A stretch of 7,593 bases of DNA from the NCBI GenBank assembly GCA_027019205.1, contig JALUWZ010000155.1:1-7593 (forward strand), given 5' to 3'. Under the pieces are notes generated by a model. That model was not told the DNA's origin and did no database searches. It saw nothing but the letters and a program-made list of their open reading frames with translations. The position numbers and the translations under genes were made by a program. Source of the DNA: Emcibacter sp. Lineage in GTDB: Bacteria > Pseudomonadota > Alphaproteobacteria > Sphingomonadales > Emcibacteraceae. Of the stretch, positions 1-5,831 are shown piece by piece (position 1 is the first letter of the stretch; each line of letters begins with the position of its first letter).

Positions 1-2660
1 GTTTTTCCAATATGCTGTTCAAGCTGTTGAAAGACCTTGACGATGCTGAACGGCCCAGCCATCTGGCCTGTATTTTCGACCGGGCGCGCAAGACTTTCCG
101 CAATGATATTTATGCCGATTACAAGGCCCACCGCCCCCCGGCACCAGAGGATCTGGTACCGCAATTCCCGATTATCCGCGACACGGTTAGCGCCTTTAAT
201 GTGCCGGCGATTGATTCGGACGGTTATGAAGCCGATGACATCATCGCCACCTATGCCCGCCGGGCAGAGGCACAGGGATTTCAGGTAACCATTGTCTCGT
301 CCGACAAGGACCTGATGCAACTGGTCGATGACCGGATTGCCCTGTTTGACAGCATGAAAAACCGCCATATCGGTCGCGCAGAAGTTTTTGAGAAATTCGG
401 GGTCGGCCCTGAAAAAGTGATCGAGATTCAGGCGCTGGCCGGAGACAGTGCCGATAATGTGCCGGGGGTGCCGGGGATTGGTGTCAAGACCGCCGCCCTG
501 TTGATCAGCGAATATGGTGATCTTGACAGCCTGCTTGAGCGGGCGGGCGAGATCAAACAGACCAAACGCCGGGAAAAGCTGATCGAATTTGCCGATATGG
601 CCCGCATCAGCCGACAGCTGGTGACTCTGGAGTGTGATGTCCCGGGCCTGCCGGACATTGACAGCCTGAAAGTCCGGGATATTGACGCCGAAAGCCTGCT
701 GCCCTTTCTTGAGGAACAGGGAATGAGAAGCCTTCAGGCCAAGATTCTCTCTCACATGGGTAATGACGCCCCGGCTGGTCTTCAGGCCGCGCCGGACCAG
801 AAGCCCGAGAGCCTGTCATATCAGACCATTACCAGCATGGATCAGCTCGGGCACTGGACCGGCGAGATAGAGGCCGCGCGTCAGGTCACCATCGACACCG
901 AAACCACATCGCTTGACGCCATGGCGGCGCGGCTGGTCGGCATTTCCCTGTCGATCAAAAGTGGTACGGCCTGCTATATCCCGCTTGGTCACCGGACAGC
1001 CCCGTCGGGAGAACTTGATTTCGGGGATAATGAAAACGACCCTGAACAGCTTGACCGTGACCGGGTGCTGGCGGCCCTGAAACCGCTGCTGGAAAATCCG
1101 GCCATTCTGAAAATCGGCCAGAATATCAAATATGATTATCTGATACTGGCAAAGCATGGCATCCATATCAGTCCGCTCGATGATACCATGCTGATCTCCT
1201 ATGTGCTGGATGCCGGGGTCCATCATCACGGCATGGATGAGCTGGCAAAAATTCATCTTGATCATGACTGTATCCCCTTCAAGCAGGTCTGCGGGACGGG
1301 CAGGAATAAAATCACCTTTGATCAGGTGCCGCTGGATGAGGCCACCCGATATGCCGCCGAGGATGCCGACATCACCGGGCGGTTGCACCGGCTGCTTAAA
1401 CCCCGGCTGGTGGACGAGGGCATGACCACGGTTTACGAGACCCTTGACCGGCCCCTTGTTCCGGTGCTGGCCAATATGGAGAAGGAAGGCATTCTGGTCG
1501 ATCGCGCAATGCTGGCCCGGCTGTCCAATGATTTCGCCGGGCGGCTTGGCATTCTGGAAAAGGAAATACATGAGCTGGCCGGGCATGAATTCAATATCGC
1601 CTCGCCAAAACAGCTCGGTGATATTCTGTTCGGGGAAATGGGACTGCCCGGCGGCAAAAAGACCAGGAGCGGCGGCTACAGCACAAGCGTCGATGTGATG
1701 GAGGGCCTCGCGGCAGAGGGGCACGCACTGCCCGCCCGGGTGCTGGACTGGCGCCAGCTGGCCAAGCTGAAAAGCACCTATACCGATGCCCTGCAAAAAC
1801 AGATTAACCCGGATACGGGGCGCATTCATACCTCCTATTCGCTGGCAGCGACGACCACCGGACGGCTGGCGTCCAACGATCCCAATCTGCAGAATATCCC
1901 GATCCGGACCGAGGAAGGCCGTAAAATCCGGCAGGCCTTTATCCCGAAAGCGGGTCATAAATTCCTCGCCGCCGACTATAGCCAGATCGAGCTGCGTCTG
2001 CTGGCCCATATCGCCGATATTAAAAATCTCAAACAGGCCTTTCATGACGGCATTGATATTCACGCCCTGACCGCATCCGAAATATTCGGCGTACCGGTCG
2101 AGGGCATGGACCCCCTCATCCGCCGTCAGGCCAAGGCAATTAATTTCGGCATCATTTACGGCATCAGCGCCTTTGGCCTTGCCCGGCAGCTCGGCATCGC
2201 TAACGCCGAGGCCAAACAATTTATTGATACCTATTTCGAACGGTTCCCCGGCATCCGCAGCTATATGGAAGAGACAAAGGATTTTTGTCGCAAACATGGC
2301 TATGTCGAAACGATTTTTGGCCGGCGCTGCCATATCGTCGGCATCAATGACCGCAACGGCATGACGCGGTCATTCAGCGAGCGGGCGGCAATCAATGCGC
2401 CGATACAGGGGGCGGCAGCGGATATTATCAGGCGGGCCATGATTCATATGCCCCCGGCCCTTGACAGGGCGGGGCTGCACGCCCGGATGCTGCTTCAGGT
2501 CCATGATGAACTGGTGTTCGAAGTACCGGAAGGACAGCTTGACCGGACCATTCCGCTGGTCAAAGACATCATGGAAAAGGCCGCCCTGCCCGCTATTGAG
2601 ATTTCAGTCCCCCTGACGGTGGATTGCGGTAGCGGCGATAATTGGGATCAGGCCCATTAG
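1..2660 (+). CDS. polA: DNA polymerase I (5'-truncated by window edge)
   Basis: DNA polymerase I fills gaps and removes RNA primers during lagging-strand replication and excision repair in the cytoplasm. The frame is open from the first bases (…F-S-N before the Met codon at 12), so that Met is internal and roughly 40 N-terminal residues lie outside the window. Residues are counted from the codon at 12. The 5'-3' exonuclease domain shows DGYEADDIIAT (70-80), SSDKDL (96-101) and GDSADNVPGVPGIG (144-157). The 3'-5' proofreading domain looks active: DTET (295-298), NIKYD (371-375) and YAAEDAD (447-453) match the metal-binding residues of Klenow fragment. The polymerase domain has motif A DYSQIELR (from 655), motif B RRQAKAINFG (from 704) and motif C VHDE (830-833). 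All three activities therefore appear intact, and the C-terminus is complete with a TAG stop. Identification is essentially certain; only the true start is unseen. Confidence 0.98.
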   Translation, partial: FSNMLFKLLKDLDDAERPSHLACIFDRARKTFRNDIYADYKAHRPPAPEDLVPQFPIIRDTVSAFNVPAIDSDGYEADDIIATYARRAEAQGFQVTIVSSDKDLMQLVDDRIALFDSMKNRHIGRAEVFEKFGVGPEKVIEIQALAGDSADNVPGVPGIGVKTAALLISEYGDLDSLLERAGEIKQTKRREKLIEFADMARISRQLVTLECDVPGLPDIDSLKVRDIDAESLLPFLEEQGMRSLQAKILSHMGNDAPAGLQAAPDQKPESLSYQTITSMDQLGHWTGEIEAARQVTIDTETTSLDAMAARLVGISLSIKSGTACYIPLGHRTAPSGELDFGDNENDPEQLDRDRVLAALKPLLENPAILKIGQNIKYDYLILAKHGIHISPLDDTMLISYVLDAGVHHHGMDELAKIHLDHDCIPFKQVCGTGRNKITFDQVPLDEATRYAAEDADITGRLHRLLKPRLVDEGMTTVYETLDRPLVPVLANMEKEGILVDRAMLARLSNDFAGRLGILEKEIHELAGHEFNIASPKQLGDILFGEMGLPGGKKTRSGGYSTSVDVMEGLAAEGHALPARVLDWRQLAKLKSTYTDALQKQINPDTGRIHTSYSLAATTTGRLASNDPNLQNIPIRTEEGRKIRQAFIPKAGHKFLAADYSQIELRLLAHIADIKNLKQAFHDGIDIHALTASEIFGVPVEGMDPLIRRQAKAINFGIIYGISAFGLARQLGIANAEAKQFIDTYFERFPGIRSYMEETKDFCRKHGYVETIFGRRCHIVGINDRNGMTRSFSERAAINAPIQGAAADIIRRAMIHMPPALDRAGLHARMLLQVHDELVFEVPEGQLDRTIPLVKDIMEKAALPAIEISVPLTVDCGSGDNWDQAH

Positions 2661-2665
2661 GGGCA

Positions 2666-3100
2666 TTATCTTTTATTGACAATTACGCTGGCGATCAGCA
2701 CCCGGGCATCCTTATGCCCCAGAAGCCGGTTGGTGACCTTTTGCAGGGCATCGCCAAGCATGGCCACATTGACCGGGCGCATAACATCAAAATAGTCATG
2801 GGACAGGCGGTTTGCCTCCATCACATAGGCGCTGCCGAGCCGTGGCAGATATTTCCGGGCCAGATCACGCTTTTCCTCATCCACCAGCTTCACCAGCAGG
2901 GTCACCGTCATATTGCCCCTGATGCGGCCTTTATGATACATGGGCACCGCGAGCGGCGGGACCACAATATATTGTTCCCTGCCCGATTTTTTCCCTTCAC
3001 CGGTTGCCTCCTCGGACGCCTGCAACGGCCCGGATATGGTGATCGCAAATATGACAAGGACAGCCGTTGAAAAGACCCGCCTGAATGTAGAAGTTATCAT
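2666..3100 (-). CDS. Small exported protein, possibly FliL-like fold, function unknown
   Basis: This gene encodes 144 residues. The N-terminus is a classical Sec signal peptide: basic ITSTFRR, then a hydrophobic stretch VFSTAVLVIFAITISG, then PLQA with likely cleavage after Ala28, leaving about 116 periplasmic residues. There is no lipobox Cys and no second membrane segment. After a short charged linker (SEEATGEGKKSGREQ) comes a compact domain starting YIVVPPLAVPMYHKG. It has beta-rich ends (TVTLLVKL; RVLIASVIVNK) around helical segments. That beta-helix-beta order and size recall the periplasmic domain of FliL, the stomatin-like flagellar protein, but this is an impression of pattern, not a recognised match, and no flagellar genes are nearby. 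The gene converges on polA with five bases between the stop codons. The start ATG is preceded by only a weak purine stretch (AAAGAAAG on the minus strand, around 3112-3119). It is a real gene by signal peptide and composition; its function is unassigned. Confidence 0.8.
   Translation of the reverse strand: MITSTFRRVFSTAVLVIFAITISGPLQASEEATGEGKKSGREQYIVVPPLAVPMYHKGRIRGNMTVTLLVKLVDEEKRDLARKYLPRLGSAYVMEANRLSHDYFDVMRPVNVAMLGDALQKVTNRLLGHKDARVLIASVIVNKR
2704..2719. repeat. Short perfect hairpin just past the polA stop
   Basis: GGGCAT-CCTT-ATGCCC is a perfect 6-bp inverted repeat with a 4-nt loop, lying inside the 3' end of the exported-protein gene and 44 bases after the polA stop. It is not followed by a U tract on either strand, so it is not a canonical intrinsic terminator. 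It could stabilise the 3' end of the polA message, but may be incidental to coding. Confidence 0.3.
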
Positions 3101-3134
3101 CTGTGAATTTACTTTCTTTAAACCGAAACCGTAT

Positions 3135-3163
3135 TTTATAGCCTGATCAACAGAAGCCTATAA
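3135..3163 (-). promoter_or_regulatory. Candidate promoter of the exported-protein gene
   Basis: On the minus strand TATAAA (3140-3135) is a good -10 element. A weak TTATAG (3163-3158) sits 17 bases upstream as a possible -35. Transcription would start near 3128, giving a leader of about 28 nt before the ATG at 3100. The location in AT-rich DNA supports it; the poor -35 box limits confidence. Confidence 0.35.
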
Positions 3164-3196
3164 CAAGAAAGTCATTAATTCCTTAACAGGGATATT

Positions 3197-3250
3197 TTGC
3201 ATTATGCAACGCTTTTTGCAAATTTTTGTGGGATTTTAGTCAATTTGCAA
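3197..3250. repeat. Cluster of TTGCA-type palindromes (possible regulator sites)
   Basis: Three TTGCA(A/T) palindromes lie within 54 bases: TTGCAT-T-ATGCAA at 3197-3209, TTTGCAAA at 3215-3222 and TTGCAA at 3245-3250. Their centres fall at about -140, -124 and -95 from the RNA start predicted near 3343. That is the usual distance range for enhancer-binding proteins acting on sigma-54 promoters. They also lie upstream of the exported-protein gene promoter, so they could serve either direction. AT-rich background makes such words easier to find by chance. Confidence 0.35.
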
Positions 3251-3283
3251 TAAAAGTTACGCTGAATTTTCCCTGTCTGCGCC

Positions 3284-3302
3284 CGGAAACGCCCGGTTTC
3301 CG
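3284..3302. repeat. 7-bp inverted repeat upstream of the sRNA promoter
   Basis: CGGAAAC-GCCCG-GTTTCCG is a perfect 7-bp inverted repeat with a 5-nt centre. It is also part of a 10-nt-period direct repeat of GCCCGG (3281-3286 and 3291-3296). Its centre is about 50 bp upstream of the predicted start near 3343, so a protein-binding role (operator or activator site) is possible. No U tract follows, so it is not an intrinsic terminator. Confidence 0.35.
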
Positions 3303-3316
3303 CCAGAACCAGAAAC

Positions 3317-3332
3317 TGGCACAATCCGTGCA
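3317..3332 (+). promoter_or_regulatory. Candidate sigma-54 (-24/-12) promoter
   Basis: TGGCAC-N5-GTGCA matches the sigma-54 consensus TGGCAC-N5-TTGCA at all but one position. It has the invariant GG (3318-3319) and GC (3330-3331) exactly ten bases apart. Counting 12 bases from the GC puts +1 near 3343, the first paired base of the structured RNA downstream. No good sigma-70 pair fits the same start: CATAGT or TAGTAT as -10 lacks a -35 at proper spacing. The GCAC…GTGC ends also form a small inverted repeat, so a chance match cannot be excluded. Confidence 0.5.
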
Positions 3333-3342
3333 TAGTATAGAT

Positions 3343-3579
3343 TGCCTCTGGAGCAGGGGCGGAGACACGGCCCGATATCCGACCCCCAACGGCTGGGCCT
3401 GTCGCCGTCAACTCAGAGCTTCATCCGATGAAGTGGAGTTAGGCGGCCCTGTTGTGTATCGGTCGTCTCCTCGCCGGGTATATAGTTAGGCGAGGCATAT
3501 ATTTATAAGTTTTGTGTAGTGAAAAATATATTGTTCAGTATTAAAGATGTCCCGGTTGCGTATCGGGCATCTTTTTTTT
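3343..3579 (+). ncRNA. Predicted structured small RNA ending in an intrinsic terminator
   Basis: This stretch has no credible protein gene but folds by hand into a closed multi-stem RNA. P1 pairs TGCCTC (3343-3348) with GAGGCA (3492-3497). P2 pairs GGAGAC (3361-3366) with GTCTCC (3465-3470). P3 pairs CCGATA (3372-3377) with TATCGG (3457-3462). Two hairpins lie inside. One is CCCA/TGGG (3385-3397), optionally extended by CGAC/GTCG. The other is long: GCCG/CGGC (3404-3407, 3444-3447), AACTC/GAGTT (3410-3414, 3436-3440) and CTTCAT/ATGAAG (3419-3433). An AT-rich linker leads to a U8 terminator. The strand is chosen from the terminator's U tract and the -24/-12 match upstream. The roughly 157-nt core with paired ends and internal loops leaves a 6S-like RNA open, but I could not match a 6S, tmRNA, SRP, RNase P or riboswitch consensus. 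No same-strand gene follows before ispB, so it is more likely trans-acting than a leader. No covariance test was possible. Confidence 0.5.
3543..3579 (+). terminator. Intrinsic terminator (U8)
   Basis: AAAGATG (3543-3549) pairs with CATCTTT (3568-3574) and CCCG (3551-3554) with CGGG (3564-3567), with one bulged T at 3550 and a loop of about nine bases. Eight T residues (3572-3579) follow on the + strand. This is a textbook rho-independent terminator for + strand transcription, although the nearest + strand protein gene upstream is polA, nearly 900 bases away. That mismatch is a main reason to suspect a small RNA gene here. On the minus strand it lies just after the ispB stop but has only three T's, so it may serve that gene weakly. 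Confidence 0.8.
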
Positions 3580-3589
3580 ATGAAATTTC

Positions 3590-4627
3590 CTAATAAGCCC
3601 GGTTTATACAGAAATCAACAATATCTGTCAGCGCCTTGCGATATTCATCCTCGGGAAATATTGCCAACGCATCCTTGGCAATTGCCCCGTAATGGCGCGC
3701 CCGCTCTATGGTATCTGTCAGGGCATCATATTTATGCATCAATCCAATGGCCCGGGCAAGGTCCCCTTCTTTCTGGTCAAGCTCCTCAATCGTCCGGCGC
3801 CAGAAATCCCTTTCCCCGGCATCGCCGCGCCGAAAGGCCAGGACAATCGGCAATGTTACCTTGCCCTCGCGGAAATCATCGCCGACCGATTTTCCGAGTT
3901 TTTCCTGTTCGGCGGAAAAATCCAGCACATCATCAATCAGCTGGAAAACAATACCCAGATTCTTGCCGTAGCTCCTGAGCGCCCGCTGCTCCGGCCCGGG
4001 TTTGCCGGATTTGGTACTTTCCTCCGCAATCACCGCACCGATTTCACAGGCCGCCGCAAACAGCGCCGCCGTCTTGGCGATAATCACCTGCATATAGGAA
4101 TCCTCGGTGGTGTCCATATCATTGGCGGTGGTGAGCTGCATTACCTCGCCCTCGGCAATAACCGACGACGCATTGGACAATATTGCCAGTACCTCAAGCG
4201 AGCCATCGGCCACCATCAGTTCAAAAGACCGGCTGAACAGAAAATCACCGACCAGAACGCTTGATTTATTGCCCCAGACCGCATTGGCGGTCTCAAGCCC
4301 GCGCCGGAGGTCGCTTTCATCAACCACATCATCATGCAGCAGGGTGGCCGAGTGAATAAATTCGACGCAGGCCGCCAGTTCCGCATGCCGGTCCCCCTGA
4401 TAGCCACACATAAGCGATGAGGCAAGGGTCAGCATTGGCCGCAATCTCTTGCCGCCGGACGCGATCAGATGACCGGCCAGCTGGGGAATAAGCGCCACGG
4501 GGCTGTGCATTTTATGGAGAATGGTCTGATTGACCTTGATCATATCGTCGGCAACGAGGGCCTGCAGACGGACCAGCGCCGTTTCGGCCTTGGCCTGTTC
4601 TTCTTCGAATGAAATAACGACACCCAC
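3590..4627 (-). CDS. ispB: Polyprenyl (octa-/decaprenyl) diphosphate synthase
   Basis: This 345-residue all-helical trans-prenyltransferase condenses isopentenyl diphosphate onto allylic diphosphates to make the ubiquinone side chain. Visible motifs are GGKRLRP (58-64), the first aspartate-rich motif DDVVD (99-103) followed by the RRG arginines (108-110), KT (185-186), the second aspartate-rich motif DDVLD (232-236), and the GDD (249-251) of the conserved KxxGDD region. Residues just before the first motif are small (A-T at -5/-4), which in this family permits long products. With the alphaproteobacterial context, decaprenyl (UQ-10) is inferred, though octaprenyl or solanesyl cannot be excluded. 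The start is a GTG at 4627, chosen because CAGGGG lies about six bases upstream on the minus strand and the next Met (29) would remove part of the N-terminal helix. It is transcribed divergently from the DUF2007 gene. The symbol ispB is used for the family; ddsA would fit if the product is decaprenyl. Confidence 0.95.
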   Translation of the reverse strand: MGVVISFEEEQAKAETALVRLQALVADDMIKVNQTILHKMHSPVALIPQLAGHLIASGGKRLRPMLTLASSLMCGYQGDRHAELAACVEFIHSATLLHDDVVDESDLRRGLETANAVWGNKSSVLVGDFLFSRSFELMVADGSLEVLAILSNASSVIAEGEVMQLTTANDMDTTEDSYMQVIIAKTAALFAAACEIGAVIAEESTKSGKPGPEQRALRSYGKNLGIVFQLIDDVLDFSAEQEKLGKSVGDDFREGKVTLPIVLAFRRGDAGERDFWRRTIEELDQKEGDLARAIGLMHKYDALTDTIERARHYGAIAKDALAIFPEDEYRKALTDIVDFCINRAY

Positions 4628-4663
4628 GGTAAACCCCTGTTGATGCTATGATTGATCGGGATA

Positions 4664-4690
4664 TTTATACTATATATTTACATTGTGCAA
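4664..4690 (-). promoter_or_regulatory. Candidate promoter of the polyprenyl synthase gene
   Basis: On the minus strand TTGCAC (4690-4685) and TATAAA (4669-4664) are separated by 15 bases, slightly short of ideal. The predicted start near 4657 gives a leader of about 30 nt before the GTG. The -35 overlaps that of the opposing promoter. Confidence 0.4.
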
Positions 4691-4712
4691 AATAGTCTTG
4701 CCGACCTATAAA
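4683..4712 (+). promoter_or_regulatory. Candidate promoter of the DUF2007 gene set
   Basis: TTGTGC (4683-4688) and TATAAA (4707-4712) are 18 bases apart. The -10 box is embedded in the inverted repeat GACCT-ATAA-AGGTC (4703-4716). The -35 shares bases with that of the divergent polyprenyl synthase promoter. Confidence 0.4.
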
Positions 4713-4732
4713 GGTCAAGATAACTTGGTCAA
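4703..4732. repeat. Two adjacent inverted repeats over the -10 and start region
   Basis: GACCT-ATAA-AGGTC (4703-4716) and CAAG-ATAA-CTTG (4716-4727) lie end to end, each with the same ATAA centre. GGTCAA is repeated directly at 4713-4718 and 4727-4732. The first repeat covers the predicted -10 box, so an operator for a repressor is possible. The arms are short and no known regulator consensus is recognised. Confidence 0.35.
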
Positions 4733-5019
4733 TGACTATAATTTCAGGAGATATTGCGAGAGAAAGCAAGGGTGTGATTGAAATTTTTACAACCGACAAT
4801 ACGGTACTAATATCGCGGATTTCTGCGCTTTTCAACGCGGAAAATATAGACTTTATGGTTTTGGGAAATCATGCCAGCCTGCTGGGCGGCGGCATTGCCG
4901 GCATCGGCCAGCGGATGATGGTCGGGGCGGAAAATACTCAAAAAGCCCTGCGGCTGATTCGGCAAACCGGCCTTCAGGATGATATTGATATTGTAAAAGG
5001 GCTGGAAAATAGTGGCTGA
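4732..5019 (+). CDS. DUF2007-family small protein
   Basis: This 95-residue cytoplasmic protein has the pattern of the DUF2007 family, annotated elsewhere as putative signal-transducing proteins. An N-terminal strand (VIEIFTTDNTVLISRISALF) is followed by a helix, a second strand (IDFMVLG), a glycine-rich turn LLGGGIAGIG (50-59), and a strand RMMVGAENTQKALRLI. The molecular role is not established; family members are proposed to bind small ligands or partners by a ferredoxin-like fold. The start is uncertain. ATG 4732 has no clear ribosome-binding site, whereas in-frame GTG 4774 would begin the protein right at the conserved IEIFTTDN segment (81 residues), the usual family layout, with AAGGG close upstream. 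The stop codon region overlaps the next start by eight bases, implying translational coupling with the methyltransferase. It lies first in the + strand gene set. Confidence 0.85.
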   Translation: MTIISGDIARESKGVIEIFTTDNTVLISRISALFNAENIDFMVLGNHASLLGGGIAGIGQRMMVGAENTQKALRLIRQTGLQDDIDIVKGLENSG

Positions 5020-5812
5020 AACCCCGAAAATATCAAAGACAATATCAAAGGAAATATCAAAGACAATATCACAGGATGATTTCCTCGGCGGGGCGATCCG
5101 GCTGTATCAGCCAACCGAAGGCTACCGCATTGCCACAGACACGGTTTTTCTTGCCGCCAGTATCCGCTATGACCCCAATGAGCGCATTCTGGATATGGGC
5201 TGTGGCACCGGCGGTATCCTGAGCTGCCTTCTGGCCCGAACAAAGGGGCAAGGGGAAAATAATATTTTCCACGGCATTGAACTGCAATCAGAACTGCTTG
5301 ATCTTGCCCGTCAGAATGCCCGGGAAAACGGCTTCGGGGAGAGGATAGACTATTTTGCCGGTGATATTGCCCGCCCGCCGGCGGACTGCGCCCCCAACAG
5401 TTACCATCATGTCATCACCAACCCGCCCTACCTGAAAGAGAACGGGGCCACGGCCTCTCCCTTTGCAAGCAAGGCCCGCGCCCATATGGCGGGGCCGGTC
5501 GGGCTTGGGGCATGGGTTGGTCTGTGCCTGCGGATGCTCCGGCCTCTGGGGCATCTCACCCTTGTCCAGCGGGCGGACCGGATGGATGATATTATTGCCG
5601 CCCTCCATGGCAAGGCCGGTGACATTATCATCTTTCCCCTGTGGTCAAGCGCAGGCAGGGATGCCCGGCGGGTCATTATTCAGGCCCGAAAGGGCGCACG
5701 GGGAAATATTGCCTTGAAACCCGGACTGATCGTCCATACATCAGAGGGAAGATTCACCCCCGAGGCAGAAGCTATCCTGCGTCATGGTGAGGCCCTTGAT
5801 ATAGAAAAATAA
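5012..5812 (+). CDS. SAM-dependent methyltransferase, TrmN6/YfiC-like (COG4123)
   Basis: This 266-residue Rossmann-fold methyltransferase has the SAM-binding glycine motif DMGCGTGG (61-68), an acidic residue at the end of strand 2 (GIELQ, 88-92) and NPPY (137-140), the signature of enzymes that methylate exocyclic or amide nitrogen. The GAIRLYQPTEGYRIATDTVFLAA segment (from 27) is typical of the COG4123 group containing E. coli TrmN6, which makes m6A37 in tRNA-Val. tRNA methylation is therefore likely but the target is inferred; PrmC-like protein methylation is a less likely alternative. The GTG start at 5012 overlaps the DUF2007 gene by eight bases, and no in-frame start codon occurs nearer the conserved domain. 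Residues 7-22 are an unusual tandem repeat (ISKT/ISKE/ISKT/ISQD) encoded by a 12-bp DNA repeat. The S49 peptidase gene follows after 19 bases. Confidence 0.9.
   Translation: MAETPKISKTISKEISKTISQDDFLGGAIRLYQPTEGYRIATDTVFLAASIRYDPNERILDMGCGTGGILSCLLARTKGQGENNIFHGIELQSELLDLARQNARENGFGERIDYFAGDIARPPADCAPNSYHHVITNPPYLKENGATASPFASKARAHMAGPVGLGAWVGLCLRMLRPLGHLTLVQRADRMDDIIAALHGKAGDIIIFPLWSSAGRDARRVIIQARKGARGNIALKPGLIVHTSEGRFTPEAEAILRHGEALDIEK
5029..5076 (+). repeat. 12-bp tandem repeat, four copies, inside the methyltransferase gene
   Basis: Four consecutive units read AATATCAAAGAC, AATATCAAAGGA, AATATCAAAGAC and AATATCACAGGA. The unit is a multiple of three, so changes in copy number would insert or delete four residues (ISKx) without frameshift. 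It sits in a non-conserved N-terminal extension ahead of the catalytic domain. Confidence 0.9.
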
Positions 5813-5831
5813 CTTTAAGAGACATAGAGTC

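Noticed and set aside
816..2333. A 505-codon open frame on the minus strand across the middle of polA
   Set aside because: It lies wholly antisense to a gene with all polymerase motifs intact. Its translation resembles no protein family and reflects codon bias of the + strand gene.
3331..3338. A sigma-70 -10 box (CATAGT or TAGTAT) for the structured RNA
   Set aside because: No reasonable -35 element lies 16-18 bases upstream, whereas the -24/-12 match fits the same start better.
3226..3489. An 87-codon open frame on the + strand in the polA-ispB intergenic region
   Set aside because: It has no ribosome-binding site, low-complexity basic composition and no family resemblance. It crosses the promoter match and the RNA stems, which explain the sequence better.
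3343..3500. Known housekeeping RNAs (tmRNA, SRP RNA, RNase P RNA, 5S rRNA) or a known riboswitch
   Set aside because: None of their diagnostic sequence elements that I can recall are present. A 6S-like RNA remains possible by shape only, so no name was assigned.
3543..3579. The hairpin as primarily the ispB terminator on the minus strand
   Set aside because: On the minus strand only three T's follow the stem, while the + strand has eight. A weak bidirectional role is possible but the main direction is +.
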